Below, piece by piece: positions 22,920 through 32,352 of a stretch of DNA of 64,000 nucleotides. The stretch's first letter is position 1. Every line of letters starts with the position of its first letter. This DNA is from DTU024 sp964518875 (GTDB taxonomy: Bacteria > Bacillota > Clostridia > Christensenellales > Aristaeellaceae), in NCBI GenBank assembly GCA_964518875.1, contig CAZFHI010000009.1, forward strand, positions 1 to 64,000, in the 5' to 3' direction. The notes beneath the pieces are model-generated. The model saw only the letters and a list, made by a program, of their open reading frames with translations. It did no database searches and was not told where the DNA came from. Made by a program: the position numbers and the translations under genes.

Positions 22920-23288
22920 TTAAGAGATAAAATCTTTAAAGACGATGTCTCGGGTGCGCAGTGCGTCAATGTCAGCAGCAGTGAGAGCATATCCCTCAGT
23001 TGCTATGACGTGATCAGGGCTGAAGCAGCCGGAGCGATAAACAACAGCAACTGTATCTTCGGCAGTGCCGATAACAGTATCTTCAGCAAGTACATAACTG
23101 GGGGTAACGCCTGTAGTGCCTACTATAAGCACAGCGCCGGTTGAGTCAACACCAAGCAGAGTACCACGCTTATAGGTGGTTTCAGCGGTTAGCTTGGCAA
23201 TTTTGACAGCCTGCACCTTGGCTTCAGGGTACAGGTCAGTGATCAGGTTGTCGGGCTGGGATACGCCCACAAAGCGATTAAGATCCAT
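22920..23288 (-). CDS. head decoration protein (gpD-like)
   Basis: 122 residues of the head decoration family: short beta strands with KIAKLTAETTYKRGTLLGVD and a C-terminal EGYALTAADIDALRTRDIVF. Trimers of such proteins bind the capsid threefold axes and strengthen the shell during packaging. The position between protease and capsid is the same as in lambda (C, Nu3, D, E). Confidence 0.85.
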   Translation of the reverse strand: MDLNRFVGVSQPDNLITDLYPEAKVQAVKIAKLTAETTYKRGTLLGVDSTGAVLIVGTTGVTPSYVLAEDTVIGTAEDTVAVVYRSGCFSPDHVIATEGYALTAADIDALRTRDIVFKDFIS

Positions 23289-23300
23289 AATTTCTCCTCC

Positions 23301-24515
23301 TTATTTTTTGCCGTTGACGGCACGAGCCATTTCAACGCCAAGAGCTATGCGTTCTTCTTTGGTAGGCTCGCCTTGTTCAGTGGGGTTGGTTTCAGCTGCT
23401 GCGGCGGGCACTTTATCAGTGTTAGATTCTTTTCCGTCCGCTTCCATGTCTCTTAGGAAATTTTTGCCTGCCTTCGCTGCCTTTTGAGCGGCACGGAAAG
23501 TCATCTCCTGTGCATTGCAGGGGTCGCCGTACTTCGCATCATTGACGGTTTCGTCATCATATATCGACGCTATGCTGTCAATCTCATGCAAACGCTGACG
23601 TTCTGCATTAGTAGCAGCGGCTACATCTTCGGCCACAGCTGCCTTAGCTTCGGCCATTAGACTTTCCGCCAGTTCGGGATGTTGAGCCTTTAGCTCTTCA
23701 AGGTTTTTTACCATTTCTTCATTTCCTCCTTCGCCGTCTTCATCGGGCGGCTTTTGTTGTGTTATTAGCGCTGTATCATCAGCTTCTGAAGCAATAGGGA
23801 TGCTATCTGGCAATGGGTACCCCATAGTTGCGAGAGTATGCCCGTTAACAAATAGTCTACTTAGGTCAGCACTAGCAGCGATGACCGGCACCTTATCATC
23901 TTCAAGTAATTTATCAGCAAAACCCATACCTACAGCTTCCTCTCCTGTCATATAGGTTTCACGTCCCATCATGTATAGGATTTCTTCTTCCATTAGTCCT
24001 GTTCTCCTGACATAGATAGCTGCAAGGGCTTTATCTACGGCTCTGTTTGACTCACTAATCTTTGTCAATTCTTCATCGTTATAATAGCCACATAGCATTG
24101 CGATACACTTGTGAATCATAATCAAGCTTCCTGGATTCACTTTAATGATATCTCCGGCACACATTATTATGCTGCCGCCAGACATGGCTACTCCGTCTAT
24201 TTGCACGGTTTTTTTAGCTTTTAGTTCCCGCAATCGGTTGTAAATCAACAGCGAAACATAGGCGTCACCGCCTAGCGAATCTAGACGGATATTCAGGTTA
24301 CGCACATTCTCAATGGCTTTTATGTCTTCGAGAAACTCACTTTTTACTATAAAGTCACCTTCGATTGGTTCGCCTGTCCAAAAGTTTTTAGGCCTACGCT
24401 CTACAATTTGACCGTACATTGTAATTTCTGCGTTTTTGGAATTGTTTGATGTTATGGCATAACACTCCCGTTTTATGTTCACAACATCTTTTTTGTTTCC
24501 AAGTGATAGGCTCAT
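23301..24515 (-). CDS. ClpP-like head maturation protease with scaffold tail
   Basis: 404 residues. The ClpP/SppA-like protease (about 25-230) has Ser112 in GVAMSGGSII and His135 in LIMIHKCIAM as catalytic residues, plus RLDSLGGDAYVSL as the oxyanion strand. The C-terminal 170 residues are helical and charged (ELAESLMAEAKAAVAEDVAA), as in proteins with a fused internal scaffold (lambda C/Nu3). It processes portal and scaffold during prohead maturation. It begins one base after the portal stop. Confidence 0.9.
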   Translation of the reverse strand: MSLSLGNKKDVVNIKRECYAITSNNSKNAEITMYGQIVERRPKNFWTGEPIEGDFIVKSEFLEDIKAIENVRNLNIRLDSLGGDAYVSLLIYNRLRELKAKKTVQIDGVAMSGGSIIMCAGDIIKVNPGSLIMIHKCIAMLCGYYNDEELTKISESNRAVDKALAAIYVRRTGLMEEEILYMMGRETYMTGEEAVGMGFADKLLEDDKVPVIAASADLSRLFVNGHTLATMGYPLPDSIPIASEADDTALITQQKPPDEDGEGGNEEMVKNLEELKAQHPELAESLMAEAKAAVAEDVAAATNAERQRLHEIDSIASIYDDETVNDAKYGDPCNAQEMTFRAAQKAAKAGKNFLRDMEADGKESNTDKVPAAAAETNPTEQGEPTKEERIALGVEMARAVNGKK

Positions 24516-26087
24516 CTATTTTTCCTCCTTGTTTTCTTCTTCCAGTTCGTCAGGTTCGGTACTCTCTGCGCCTTCAATATCCGGACTCATACTTTGCTTA
24601 GTCTTTCTTAGCATTTCCGTTTCTCTTATCAATTGCTCGGCGTTTTCGTACCAATCGCTGTTGCCGTATTCACGGGTAACTTGTTCGTGAGTTTTTATTC
24701 CTCGGCCTATAGCTAAAATATCAGCCTTGATTTCTTCTAACGGATCTAGGTGTCCTTGAACAGGTCCTATCCAATGTGCACCACTCCAAGCCGCTCTTAA
24801 TAGCGGGTCTTCAAAGAATCCGGGCGCTTTAATCCGTCCACGGGCAACAGCTTCCGCAAGCCATACCTCATATACAGGCTGGCACAGCTTTTCGACAATC
24901 CAGCGCCTGCGCATTCTGAAACCTTCCCACGCTTCGAGCAAAGCCGCCCTTGACGCTGAATAGCTTGCGTCAAACTTCTTAAGTAGCACATCGTAAGGGA
25001 TTTCCAACGCTGCGCCTATCTGTTGAAACACTGCTTTTGTGAAAACATCAAATCCAGGGGTAGGTACGCTTGGATTACCAAATTTAATATCCTCTCCTTC
25101 TTGCAGGTGCGTCACTGTACCCGGTCCCATCTCGTACTCATTTTGATGTTTAGATATACCGGGCATATCTGCCGGCTCACCGTCAACACCGACGACACCG
25201 CTTCCCACCTCATTTAGCGGAATGTCCGAAGGATTTGTACTGGTTACTATCCAAGCGGTAAAGAAGCTTTGTATAAGCGCCGCTACTAGTTCAGATTGTG
25301 TGTAACGGTTGATTTGCAGAAGCGGCTCTATCACTTGCGCTAAATAAGTAATGCCTCGGTACTGGTCTGCACGCTCAGCATTCATAATCTGCAGGATATT
25401 TGGCAACCCCGTCTTTTCACCAAACACCGGCACACGCTGCCATTCCATCTTTGCTAAATTTATCGGGTCGGGGTATTCATTGCTAATGTAGTAGGCAGCA
25501 ATCATACCTTGGTCGTTAACTTCTACACCGTCATAGATACGGTTGCCGTTTTCCGCCTTTCCTGTTGTTCCGTTGCCTAAAGCGAATGCTTGCAATGAAT
25601 GTGTAGGCGTGCTTACTCGATCCGCTTCCACCAAGTGCAGCCGTAAACTGTATGGATTAATAGGCGTTGGTTCATAGCGTTTAAGAAGGCTGAACACGTC
25701 TCCGCTTGCCAGCCAAGATACAACAGCTAATTGCTGTATGCCGTAAAAGTTATTTACGCCTGTAGCGTCGCAGTTTGAAGCCTTATCTGCCCATAATCTA
25801 AACTCAGCTTCAGTCTTTCTTTGCCAAACCTTAGCAGCTTCTGAACTCATGCCTAAAATCTCACGATGTATTGCGCTATTTAGCGTTAGCCCTGGACCTA
25901 CCACCTTGGTACGGTTAGTATTTATTGCGCCTGTTGCGATAGGGCTTCCCATGTAAAGCATTCTGCCACGCTGGCGCAGGGTTTTATTGTTTGCGTCAAT
26001 GTCTAGCTGAGGACTAAGCGATCTGGCGATAAAACCTCGCAATGCTCGTCTCGCCTCGCTGGCGCCGACTTCTCTATATCCGCTCAT
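24516..26087 (-). CDS. portal protein, lambda gpB family
   Basis: 523 residues with features of lambda-type portals: an arginine-rich N-terminus, TGAINTNRTKVVGPGLTLNS, a central stretch with FQQIGAALEIPYDVLLKKFD, and SASRAALLEAWEGFRMRR. The dodecamer forms the DNA entry channel and docks the terminase. The C-terminus is acidic, with a poly-Glu end. Confidence 0.93.
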   Translation of the reverse strand: MSGYREVGASEARRALRGFIARSLSPQLDIDANNKTLRQRGRMLYMGSPIATGAINTNRTKVVGPGLTLNSAIHREILGMSSEAAKVWQRKTEAEFRLWADKASNCDATGVNNFYGIQQLAVVSWLASGDVFSLLKRYEPTPINPYSLRLHLVEADRVSTPTHSLQAFALGNGTTGKAENGNRIYDGVEVNDQGMIAAYYISNEYPDPINLAKMEWQRVPVFGEKTGLPNILQIMNAERADQYRGITYLAQVIEPLLQINRYTQSELVAALIQSFFTAWIVTSTNPSDIPLNEVGSGVVGVDGEPADMPGISKHQNEYEMGPGTVTHLQEGEDIKFGNPSVPTPGFDVFTKAVFQQIGAALEIPYDVLLKKFDASYSASRAALLEAWEGFRMRRRWIVEKLCQPVYEVWLAEAVARGRIKAPGFFEDPLLRAAWSGAHWIGPVQGHLDPLEEIKADILAIGRGIKTHEQVTREYGNSDWYENAEQLIRETEMLRKTKQSMSPDIEGAESTEPDELEEENKEEK

Positions 26088-26096
26088 TCACGCCTC

Positions 26097-26357
26097 CTAC
26101 CAATCTCTGGTAAGGATTGCAAATGCACGGCGTCGTTTGCCGCCACTGTTTAGCGCTGTTAGCTCATCTACCACACGTTCTTCCTCTCGAATTTCTTCCA
26201 TTAGTCGTGGCAAATCAAAACGGGTGAGTGAGCGGTCATCAATGGTGTAGCTTTGTACACCGCCCTCCACCAATGCTAGATAAGCCTCTTGTAGCTTTTG
26301 TAATGCTTCTTGGTGGAACGCCAGCCGCTGTTTTATGATATTGCGGTTCACGCTCAT
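26097..26357 (-). CDS. DUF6148-like head-joining protein
   Basis: 86 residues: N-terminal helix, then GGVQSYTIDDRSLTRFDLPR and a second helix, ending RRAFAILTRDW. The pattern VxSYTIxDRSLTRxxLxxL is typical of small gpW-type or DUF6148 proteins placed between the large terminase and portal. It probably closes the portal after packaging. Twelve bases separate it from the terminase gene. Confidence 0.75.
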   Translation of the reverse strand: MSVNRNIIKQRLAFHQEALQKLQEAYLALVEGGVQSYTIDDRSLTRFDLPRLMEEIREEERVVDELTALNSGGKRRRAFAILTRDW

Positions 26358-26369
26358 TTAAATCCTCCT

Positions 26370-28307
26370 TTACCAGTTATCATAATATTTGGACAGCGCA
26401 CGTCCTTTCTTCTCCTTGGTGTCGGCAGGCTTAGTCGGCATAATTTCAATAGCCGGAGCCTTGTCCGCCTTTCGATTACGAGCTGCCTTAATCTGTTTGG
26501 CAATCAAATCTAGGTCAGGTGCTAGTGCTTGGAAAGCAGCATTAGCGTAATTTCGACAGTCCAAGGCCTCGTTGCGCTCATGTCCGGGTATCTTCTGCCA
26601 CTGCCACGGGTTCTTGCGTCCAGCTAAATAAACAAGACGTTCTGATAGCAGCTCATGAAAGAACTGTTTACCGTAACCTCTCTCTTCATCTAGGGGGAAA
26701 TGACAATATTTTGCACCGGGTGTCATGACACGCAAGTTATCATAGATTTTTAGTTTACCTGCATCTACACCCAGCATATACTGCCATGTCGTGCCTATAT
26801 ACTTGCCATCTACAGTAATTTTTACCTTCCGTGGCGGTGCTGTATAGGGTACGCTCTGCCCTCCAGACGAGCCTTTAATAGCAAATACCTTTTGTTCAAG
26901 GCGTGTACGGCAGGCCATGCGTACTTCTTGTGTAAAGTGGCCGCCTTCGTCCACGAAAGTAGTTGATACTTTCAGTCCATGACCTTCCTTAAACCTATAC
27001 GCATAGTTAATGACAGCGTCTAGCTGCTGCCATACTTCCGCACCATCCGGTCTGCCCATGAGTACGCCCGTACGAATTCCCCATGTTTCGCCAAAATGCC
27101 CGTGTCCCACAACTTCATACTGTAGCCTGTCGTCTTGCGTATCAACTCCGCAAGTCAAAACAACAACGCCATCAGGCAGGTCTGCCGGATATTCCTCACG
27201 CCTACCCATATAGGCATCTTCATCTTCTAAGTCGCCTCTGTCTTCCCATAGTTCACCAAAACGGGTATTAAAGACAACTTGCAAACGCTTTGAACTTCCA
27301 AGAGCATTTAGATATTCTTCAACAATCGTTGTCCAGCTTTCCCAAGGGCTAACAAATGCGTTTAGCCAAAAGGAACGACAGCCCGTTTCATAAGCGGCAG
27401 GGTTTTCAGCAATCCACTTAGCCTCGGTTCGAGCTTTCAGTTTCATAGCTTTTTCATCAGAAATGGCACCACAGTGGGGGCAGACATAGCGTACAGCCGT
27501 AGCCCTATAAGTGCGGTAACCTCGAACGACGCTTTCTTCCTTATCAAAGCGTATGTCTGAGAATTTGATGTCGTTGTATTCATTGCAATGTGGACAAGGC
27601 ACGCACCAGCGCTCCATAGTGCCTTCGGAGAAGGACTTTTCAATCGCCGAAGCGTTCTTGATGGTCGGCGTTGATACCTCTATAGCCTTACGATTGTAGA
27701 AAGTAATCTGCCTCGCTCTTGCAAGCGCCCAAGGATCGCCCTCTTGACCAGCAGATAGCGCCCATCTATCACGCTCATCGCCAATAATGGTACGGATAGG
27801 TTTTGACGCCAGTGAGTGAGCTTCTTGCGAGCCACACATGGTCAATATTCCACCGGGAAAAGCTTTTTGTAAAATGGTATTGCCACTATCACGGCCTTTT
27901 GCATCAGACACTTTAGCAGCAAGTGCTGGACTATCTCTTATCATCGGAGCAATTCGCAGCTTAGAAAACTCCCTTGCATCTACATTGGTAGGGTGAATGA
28001 ATAGAATGCTGCCCGGGTCTTGGTCAATAATATAGCCGATTATGTTCAGTTCCATCTCCGATTTACCAACCTGTGAAGCTGATACAAGCACAATACGCTG
28101 CACTTTTGGATCGTTGAAAGCGTCCATTGGATCTTTAAGGTACGGTGTTCTTGATGTACGCCATGGTCCGGGCTCTGCGCTGGATTCAGATGAAAGCCTG
28201 CGCTTCTTATCTGCCCATTCACTAACTGTTAAATCTTCTGGAGGTTGAAATCCTGATACCGCCTTGCTAACAACTGCATTTAAACGTGCGAGACTACTCT
28301 TCTTCAT
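26370..28307 (-). CDS. terminase large subunit (GpA family)
   Basis: About 645 residues from the ATG at 28307; the longer frame to 28352 lies inside the small subunit gene. The ATPase domain has Walker A SASQVGKSE (about residues 79-87 of the longer frame plus 10), a zinc-ribbon-like insert (CPHCNEYND and CPHCGAISD), and a nuclease domain containing VLTCGVDTQDDRLQYEVVGH. GpA enzymes cut at cos and pump DNA into the prohead. It overlaps the small subunit by 14 bases. Confidence 0.95.
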   Translation of the reverse strand: MKKSSLARLNAVVSKAVSGFQPPEDLTVSEWADKKRRLSSESSAEPGPWRTSRTPYLKDPMDAFNDPKVQRIVLVSASQVGKSEMELNIIGYIIDQDPGSILFIHPTNVDAREFSKLRIAPMIRDSPALAAKVSDAKGRDSGNTILQKAFPGGILTMCGSQEAHSLASKPIRTIIGDERDRWALSAGQEGDPWALARARQITFYNRKAIEVSTPTIKNASAIEKSFSEGTMERWCVPCPHCNEYNDIKFSDIRFDKEESVVRGYRTYRATAVRYVCPHCGAISDEKAMKLKARTEAKWIAENPAAYETGCRSFWLNAFVSPWESWTTIVEEYLNALGSSKRLQVVFNTRFGELWEDRGDLEDEDAYMGRREEYPADLPDGVVVLTCGVDTQDDRLQYEVVGHGHFGETWGIRTGVLMGRPDGAEVWQQLDAVINYAYRFKEGHGLKVSTTFVDEGGHFTQEVRMACRTRLEQKVFAIKGSSGGQSVPYTAPPRKVKITVDGKYIGTTWQYMLGVDAGKLKIYDNLRVMTPGAKYCHFPLDEERGYGKQFFHELLSERLVYLAGRKNPWQWQKIPGHERNEALDCRNYANAAFQALAPDLDLIAKQIKAARNRKADKAPAIEIMPTKPADTKEKKGRALSKYYDNW

Positions 28308-28908
28308 CGTGTAATGTGTCCCAAGATCGCCGCTCACGTACACGCTCTTCATACCGCTTGGGGTCGTATTCGTACTTGGACAGCTGCTCCATTACATGGT
28401 TGACTTCTCGGCGAATGATGATAGATGCTTCCGCTGCATCTTTCGCATTAGCAACGTCTACTGCTAACCTTCCCGGCAACGCAACTAGCATGTTACGTAT
28501 GGAGCACACTAAATCCTCAGTCAATGCTGCCACGTCTTCCGATCGGTGCATTTTTCCTTGAAGTTCTCCCATCTCCATTACGGCAATAGTTGCCTTAGCC
28601 TTCTTTAGTCGCATTTCGGCCTTGCTTTTGTCTGCTTCTACCTGCGCTGATTCGCTGTTGACTTTACTGCTGCGTTCTTCAAGCATTTTACAATACGCTC
28701 TCATGTTCACTCGCAAGTCATACAAGTTGCCATGAGCGGTTTCTTCCTTATTCAGAATGCCTTGAGCGGTCAGTTGACCAATCCATTGATTGGTTTTACC
28801 CGTCATAGCACATAGGTCAGCAGTTTTTACATATATCGGCTTGCCTGCCTGTAATACATATGTTGCGCCTTTTATCTCAATGCGCTCTTTTCCGGTTTTG
28901 CCGGCCAC
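28294..28908 (-). CDS. terminase small subunit (Nu1-like)
   Basis: 204 residues. The N-terminal 60 residues form a winged-helix DNA-binding domain (VKTADLCAMTGKTNQWIGQL), followed by a long coiled coil (KAEMRLKKAKATIAVMEMGE) and a C-terminal part that should touch the large subunit. This layout is that of lambda gpNu1, which binds next to cos. The non-coding region at 28909-29305 upstream is therefore the expected binding site. Confidence 0.88.
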   Translation of the reverse strand: MAGKTGKERIEIKGATYVLQAGKPIYVKTADLCAMTGKTNQWIGQLTAQGILNKEETAHGNLYDLRVNMRAYCKMLEERSSKVNSESAQVEADKSKAEMRLKKAKATIAVMEMGELQGKMHRSEDVAALTEDLVCSIRNMLVALPGRLAVDVANAKDAAEASIIIRREVNHVMEQLSKYEYDPKRYEERVRERRSWDTLHDEEE

Positions 28909-29305
28909 TCTATCACCGCCTTTCTAAAACATGTAGCACCAGCAGTCGCCAGTATTATTTACACATCGGCCTCCTCCCGCCTTTTGATGCGTTTCCCTTC
29001 CTCGGGTCCTCATTTCCCGCTTTCTTTCATCCTGAATCGGCTCATCAGGCTCTAAATTAAGTATTTTTCCACTTCATTTCTGTTTTCGTCAGTAAAATTC
29101 CAATTAAACTTGGTGAATTTTTTCCTTAAAACTATGCACGAGTCGGGGTCGAAGGCGAACTCGCATTCTACGCAAATCTGTCACAGTACCTTTTTTGTAG
29201 GGCTATATTTGCGTTTTCTGAAGCTGTAACGCCTAGGTAGTGTTACCCCTGTCTTTGCTAAATTCGTCGCATTTAAGTCTGTTGCAACATCTCTAATGAG
29301 ACACA
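28909..29305. other. 397-bp non-coding region upstream of terminase; candidate cos/packaging site
   Basis: This is the largest gap in the minus-strand lytic operon. No reading frame longer than about 40 codons has a ribosome site. One minus-strand frame contains a cysteine motif (ICVECEFAFDPDSC) but is broken by a stop and has no start. In phages with Nu1/GpA terminases cos lies directly upstream of the small subunit, so this region is the natural candidate. I see no obvious palindrome or repeated small-subunit box. Confidence 0.45.
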
Positions 29306-29830
29306 CTACAGCTTGGTTAACATTTCTGCTTTACTATACTCGTCTATGCCTTTACTCATCATGGCAAGAAAGTCTTCTTTGGAGAAATCGCTCAGGCGAA
29401 ATACTTCTTCGGGCTTCATGCCTAATTGCTCAGCTATCTCTTTGATATCCTTACCGCTATCAATGAGACGCTTAACGATGGCCTTCATAGGTTCAAGCAA
29501 GTGTGTACCACGTGCGCGGTTATGTGTTACTGTTCCATAAATATCTCCTGCCTGATCTTCATGCTTAACGATAACTATCGGCACCTTGCCACCTAACATT
29601 GTTAGCAGCGGTTCTTCACCTGCGACTGTCCATCTATGGAATCCGTCGATAATAGTGAAGTCTTCCCGTACTACGATAGGTAACGTCCAGCCGTTTGATA
29701 GAATTGATTGCGTCAGTAGTTTAAGGTTCTCTTTATTTACCTTGTTAGGGTTGTAGTCATTCGGTTTTAATTTCTCACGATCCACCCATTGCAATGTATC
29801 AAGGGGTGCGAATAACTTCTTATCAGACAT
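29306..29830 (-). CDS. ParB/IbrB-like N-terminal domain protein (second pair)
   Basis: About 174 residues from ATG 29830, which has GGGAGGG upstream. The ParB/Srx-like fold is marked by LKPNDYNPNKVNKENLKLLT, the box IIDGFHRWTVAGE and a C-terminal HTH-like part (IKEIAEQLGMKPEEVFRLSD). IbrB proteins of this type are paired with IbrA-like PAPS-reductase homologues, as here: the upstream gene overlaps by eight bases. The family may bind and hydrolyse CTP. The actual role is unknown. It is the last gene of a five-gene coupled cassette. Confidence 0.8.
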   Translation of the reverse strand: MSDKKLFAPLDTLQWVDREKLKPNDYNPNKVNKENLKLLTQSILSNGWTLPIVVREDFTIIDGFHRWTVAGEEPLLTMLGGKVPIVIVKHEDQAGDIYGTVTHNRARGTHLLEPMKAIVKRLIDSGKDIKEIAEQLGMKPEEVFRLSDFSKEDFLAMMSKGIDEYSKAEMLTKL

Positions 29831-30983
29831 TCGTTTGCCCTCCCTTCTTACATCGGAAGCGCTTTGAATACTCTGCATGATCACCGGCTATGCACTGATA
29901 GATAGCCCGCATAGTACGCAGCTTTGGATCTCCTGCTATCAATGCCTCGTATACCATACGATAGTGCTTATCGGTGGCAAAGCTGCCCATCTTAATCATC
30001 ATACGCCGGTATTGTGTATAGACTCTTCGTTTGTTTTTAGTATCTGCGTACTTATCCAAGTTTACAAACAAGCGGTCTTTTACTAATTCCTTGTAGTTGC
30101 GCTTTTGTTTGCCTTCTGCTTTCCTGCGTCTAACGCTCCTGCGTCCGAACATCTCGCTGTCCCAATACAGGGCCGCAAGGTAAGCGTTTGGTTCTCGGCT
30201 AATTACCCTGTCCATCAGGTCAGGATAGTACTCATTCATTCGCACTAGTGAGCCTGCTGTATCGGAGGAGAAGAACTGTGATACTCTAAGGGCGTTCTTA
30301 CCGACACCCGCCTGCCACATATATAGATATACGGCTGGAATATCCACCTTCTTGCGCTTCAGATATAACCATACATCTCGTGTTTTCCAGTCGAAGATAG
30401 GATATATCATGTTCTTCCCTGTGATACCTTTGGCACCTACGCCGAGATTGGCCATATATTGCAGGCGTTGTACTGATTCCGCAGCACGCACTCCGGTCAA
30501 CATAATACCGTCTTTGTAAACACGTGGCATTAATGTTTGGTAGCTGTCAATGCGAGGACGCAGTAGAGGGTGATTCCTAATAGCAAAAGCCGGAGGCTTT
30601 CGTACCCATACATCTTGCTTTTGATTATCCCAGCAGATGAAGCTCTCATCGTTTGTGAGCTGATTGAAGCAATTGAAGTGTTTTACCTCAACACACCACC
30701 AATCGAACTTAGCACCTATCAGCAAGAATTTCTTTCGCCAATCAAGCACCGTCTGTTCAATGCAGGGAAATATCGCTTCTTCATCCACAAAAATTACGGT
30801 CAGCTGTTCAGCCTTTATACGCCCTTCTTTAATTAGCTTATATACAAGGTGTGCTATGCATAAGCTGTCTTTACCGGCTGAAAAGGACAGATAGACGGGC
30901 AGGTCATTGTTGAATACATTAATAATTCGTGTCCGTGCCGCCTTTACAACGTCAATTTTGCCGGTTCTGCGTTTTACAGCCAT
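29823..30983 (-). CDS. PAPS-reductase-like PP-loop protein, IbrA/DUF3440-like (second pair)
   Basis: 386 residues of the PP-loop ATP pyrophosphatase superfamily. The ATP-binding loop SFSAGKDS is at residues 33-40, and GVRAAESVQR matches the GxRxxES box of PAPS reductase/DndC/IbrA proteins. The C-terminal region has YKELVKDRLFVNLDKYAD and further basic helices typical of DUF3440. It likely activates a substrate by adenylation and may transfer sulfur, but the substrate is unknown. It overlaps the ParB-like genes on both sides (10 and 8 bases). Confidence 0.85.
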   Translation of the reverse strand: MAVKRRTGKIDVVKAARTRIINVFNNDLPVYLSFSAGKDSLCIAHLVYKLIKEGRIKAEQLTVIFVDEEAIFPCIEQTVLDWRKKFLLIGAKFDWWCVEVKHFNCFNQLTNDESFICWDNQKQDVWVRKPPAFAIRNHPLLRPRIDSYQTLMPRVYKDGIMLTGVRAAESVQRLQYMANLGVGAKGITGKNMIYPIFDWKTRDVWLYLKRKKVDIPAVYLYMWQAGVGKNALRVSQFFSSDTAGSLVRMNEYYPDLMDRVISREPNAYLAALYWDSEMFGRRSVRRRKAEGKQKRNYKELVKDRLFVNLDKYADTKNKRRVYTQYRRMMIKMGSFATDKHYRMVYEALIAGDPKLRTMRAIYQCIAGDHAEYSKRFRCKKGGQTNV

Positions 30984-31573
30984 ATCACTTCACCACATTT
31001 AGGGCAGGTGATACTTCTCGGCTGTACTGTTTTTACCAGAACACTTTCACCATTTTCAATAGACGCTTGTTCATTCACAATTTGAACCGTAGCTGCTTCT
31101 TGTCGTTCTCCTTCAGTCTTGATACGCTGTACATCTTCCTCGTCTAGGCTACCGTACTCCATTATCATTTCTGTAACCTGATCACTATTAGCCACTAGGC
31201 TTTCAAGCAGCTCATCGTCATAGCCGGGGATATCTAAGTCATTTTTTAAATCTTCCAGTATCGCCTCAAAGGCGTCTAAATCGTCTGTTCCAAGGGCGTA
31301 TATGCGGTTATCCGCTAGCATTAGCTTCTTCTTTTCGTTCTCGCTAAGTCCGGTTACGATATAGCAATCTGCGGTTTCGTACTTAAGCGCAAGTAGCGTT
31401 TCATATAAACCATTACCCGCAAGTATTACGTGGTTTTCATCTACCACGATAGGGCGAATTTGCCCGAACATCTGCACGCTTCTTTTAAATTCTGCAATCT
31501 GCTTATCTGAGTGCATGCGTACATTGTGCTCCGGGTGTTTCAGATCCATTAGCTTAATCTTGGTGATTTTCAT
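30974..31573 (-). CDS. ParB-like domain protein with C-terminal zinc knuckle (first pair)
   Basis: 199 residues. The N-terminal ParB-like domain shows LKHPEHNVRMHSDKQIAEFK and VILAGNGLYETLLALKYETA in place of the GxxR box; an acidic middle part and C-terminal TCPKCGEVIWL (a half zinc knuckle) follow. Such ParB-like domains accompany methyltransferases or PAPS-reductase-like proteins in phages. Four-base overlap with the upstream PP-loop gene shows coupling. The arginine of the usual box is replaced (GNGLYE), which questions nuclease activity. Confidence 0.8.
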   Translation of the reverse strand: MKITKIKLMDLKHPEHNVRMHSDKQIAEFKRSVQMFGQIRPIVVDENHVILAGNGLYETLLALKYETADCYIVTGLSENEKKKLMLADNRIYALGTDDLDAFEAILEDLKNDLDIPGYDDELLESLVANSDQVTEMIMEYGSLDEEDVQRIKTEGERQEAATVQIVNEQASIENGESVLVKTVQPRSITCPKCGEVIWL

Positions 31574-32352
31574 GCGCTCACCTCCCTGATAAAGAGGGCA
31601 GCGCTTTCGATATGCTCAGAAGCCGCTTGTACGATTGGAGGATCGATGTCGTATATTTCCTGCCAGCCCTGCTGATGGTTTTTCATTCGGCTTCGGGCGG
31701 GCCAAGGGTGCGTGCCTTGCGTATAGCCGTCTTTCCATGTGTAGATAGGCGGCAGCGGTAAGTTGTTGTAATGTATGCCGGCAAGTACCATTTCGTGCGG
31801 CCAGTCATGTAGTGGGCTGTAGCGAGTTATGCCTCTGCTATTCGTATATATACCGTTCTTTCCGGTATAGTTGCCGTCTGCAGTTCTGCGCCCAAGGATA
31901 AGCATGTCTAATTCGTTGCGCTTGAAGTATTCCTCCTGTGCTCGGTGCTGAACTATAGCAAACCAACGACCAACCTGCGCTGAAGATTGGGGAAATAACA
32001 TTCCCTGATGTTTAGCAAGCCATTTAATGTCTTGCCCGGTATTTATAATCTCGCAGCCTTCGGGCTTATGATCGTTAATCCATTTTATAAAGGCTGGATA
32101 CTCTAAATCGCATATGCCCATCATTGAGGCCGTGATACCGGCCTTATGGCATATGTACGCAAGTACTATACTGTCTTTTCCGCCGCTATAGGCGTAGGCC
32201 GCCTTTTTGCCCTTGGTAGTTTTCTGGATGTCGGCAATGGCTTTTCCCTCTGTAGTGCGATAGTCTTTTTCGCTTACCATCTCTTTGATATTAGCCATAG
32301 CTTCAAGCCATACGGCGTTATCCCCTGATTGTTTTCTTATGACTTTCTTCAT
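31570..32352 (-). CDS. PAPS-reductase-family PP-loop protein (first pair)
   Basis: 260 residues. The PP-loop YSGGKDS is at residues 55-61. MGICDLEYPAFIKWIND and LGRRTADGNYTGKNG follow the layout of phosphoadenosine phosphosulfate reductase-like enzymes, with an aromatic-rich C-terminal region. No CxxC pair of true sulfate-assimilation enzymes is evident. It differs clearly from the second PP-loop protein (29823-30983), so the two pairs are not a recent duplication. Four-base overlaps with the symporter and the ParB-like gene. Confidence 0.85.
   Translation of the reverse strand: MKKVIRKQSGDNAVWLEAMANIKEMVSEKDYRTTEGKAIADIQKTTKGKKAAYAYSGGKDSIVLAYICHKAGITASMMGICDLEYPAFIKWINDHKPEGCEIINTGQDIKWLAKHQGMLFPQSSAQVGRWFAIVQHRAQEEYFKRNELDMLILGRRTADGNYTGKNGIYTNSRGITRYSPLHDWPHEMVLAGIHYNNLPLPPIYTWKDGYTQGTHPWPARSRMKNHQQGWQEIYDIDPPIVQAASEHIESAALFIREVSA

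Noticed and set aside
28909..29305. HNH endonuclease remnant upstream of the terminase
   Set aside because: A cysteine motif is visible, but no His-Asn-His pattern; the frame is interrupted and lacks a start.
29306..32352. Complete Dnd phosphorothioation system
   Set aside because: Only DndC-like PP-loop proteins are present; cysteine desulfurase, DndD and DndE homologues are absent.
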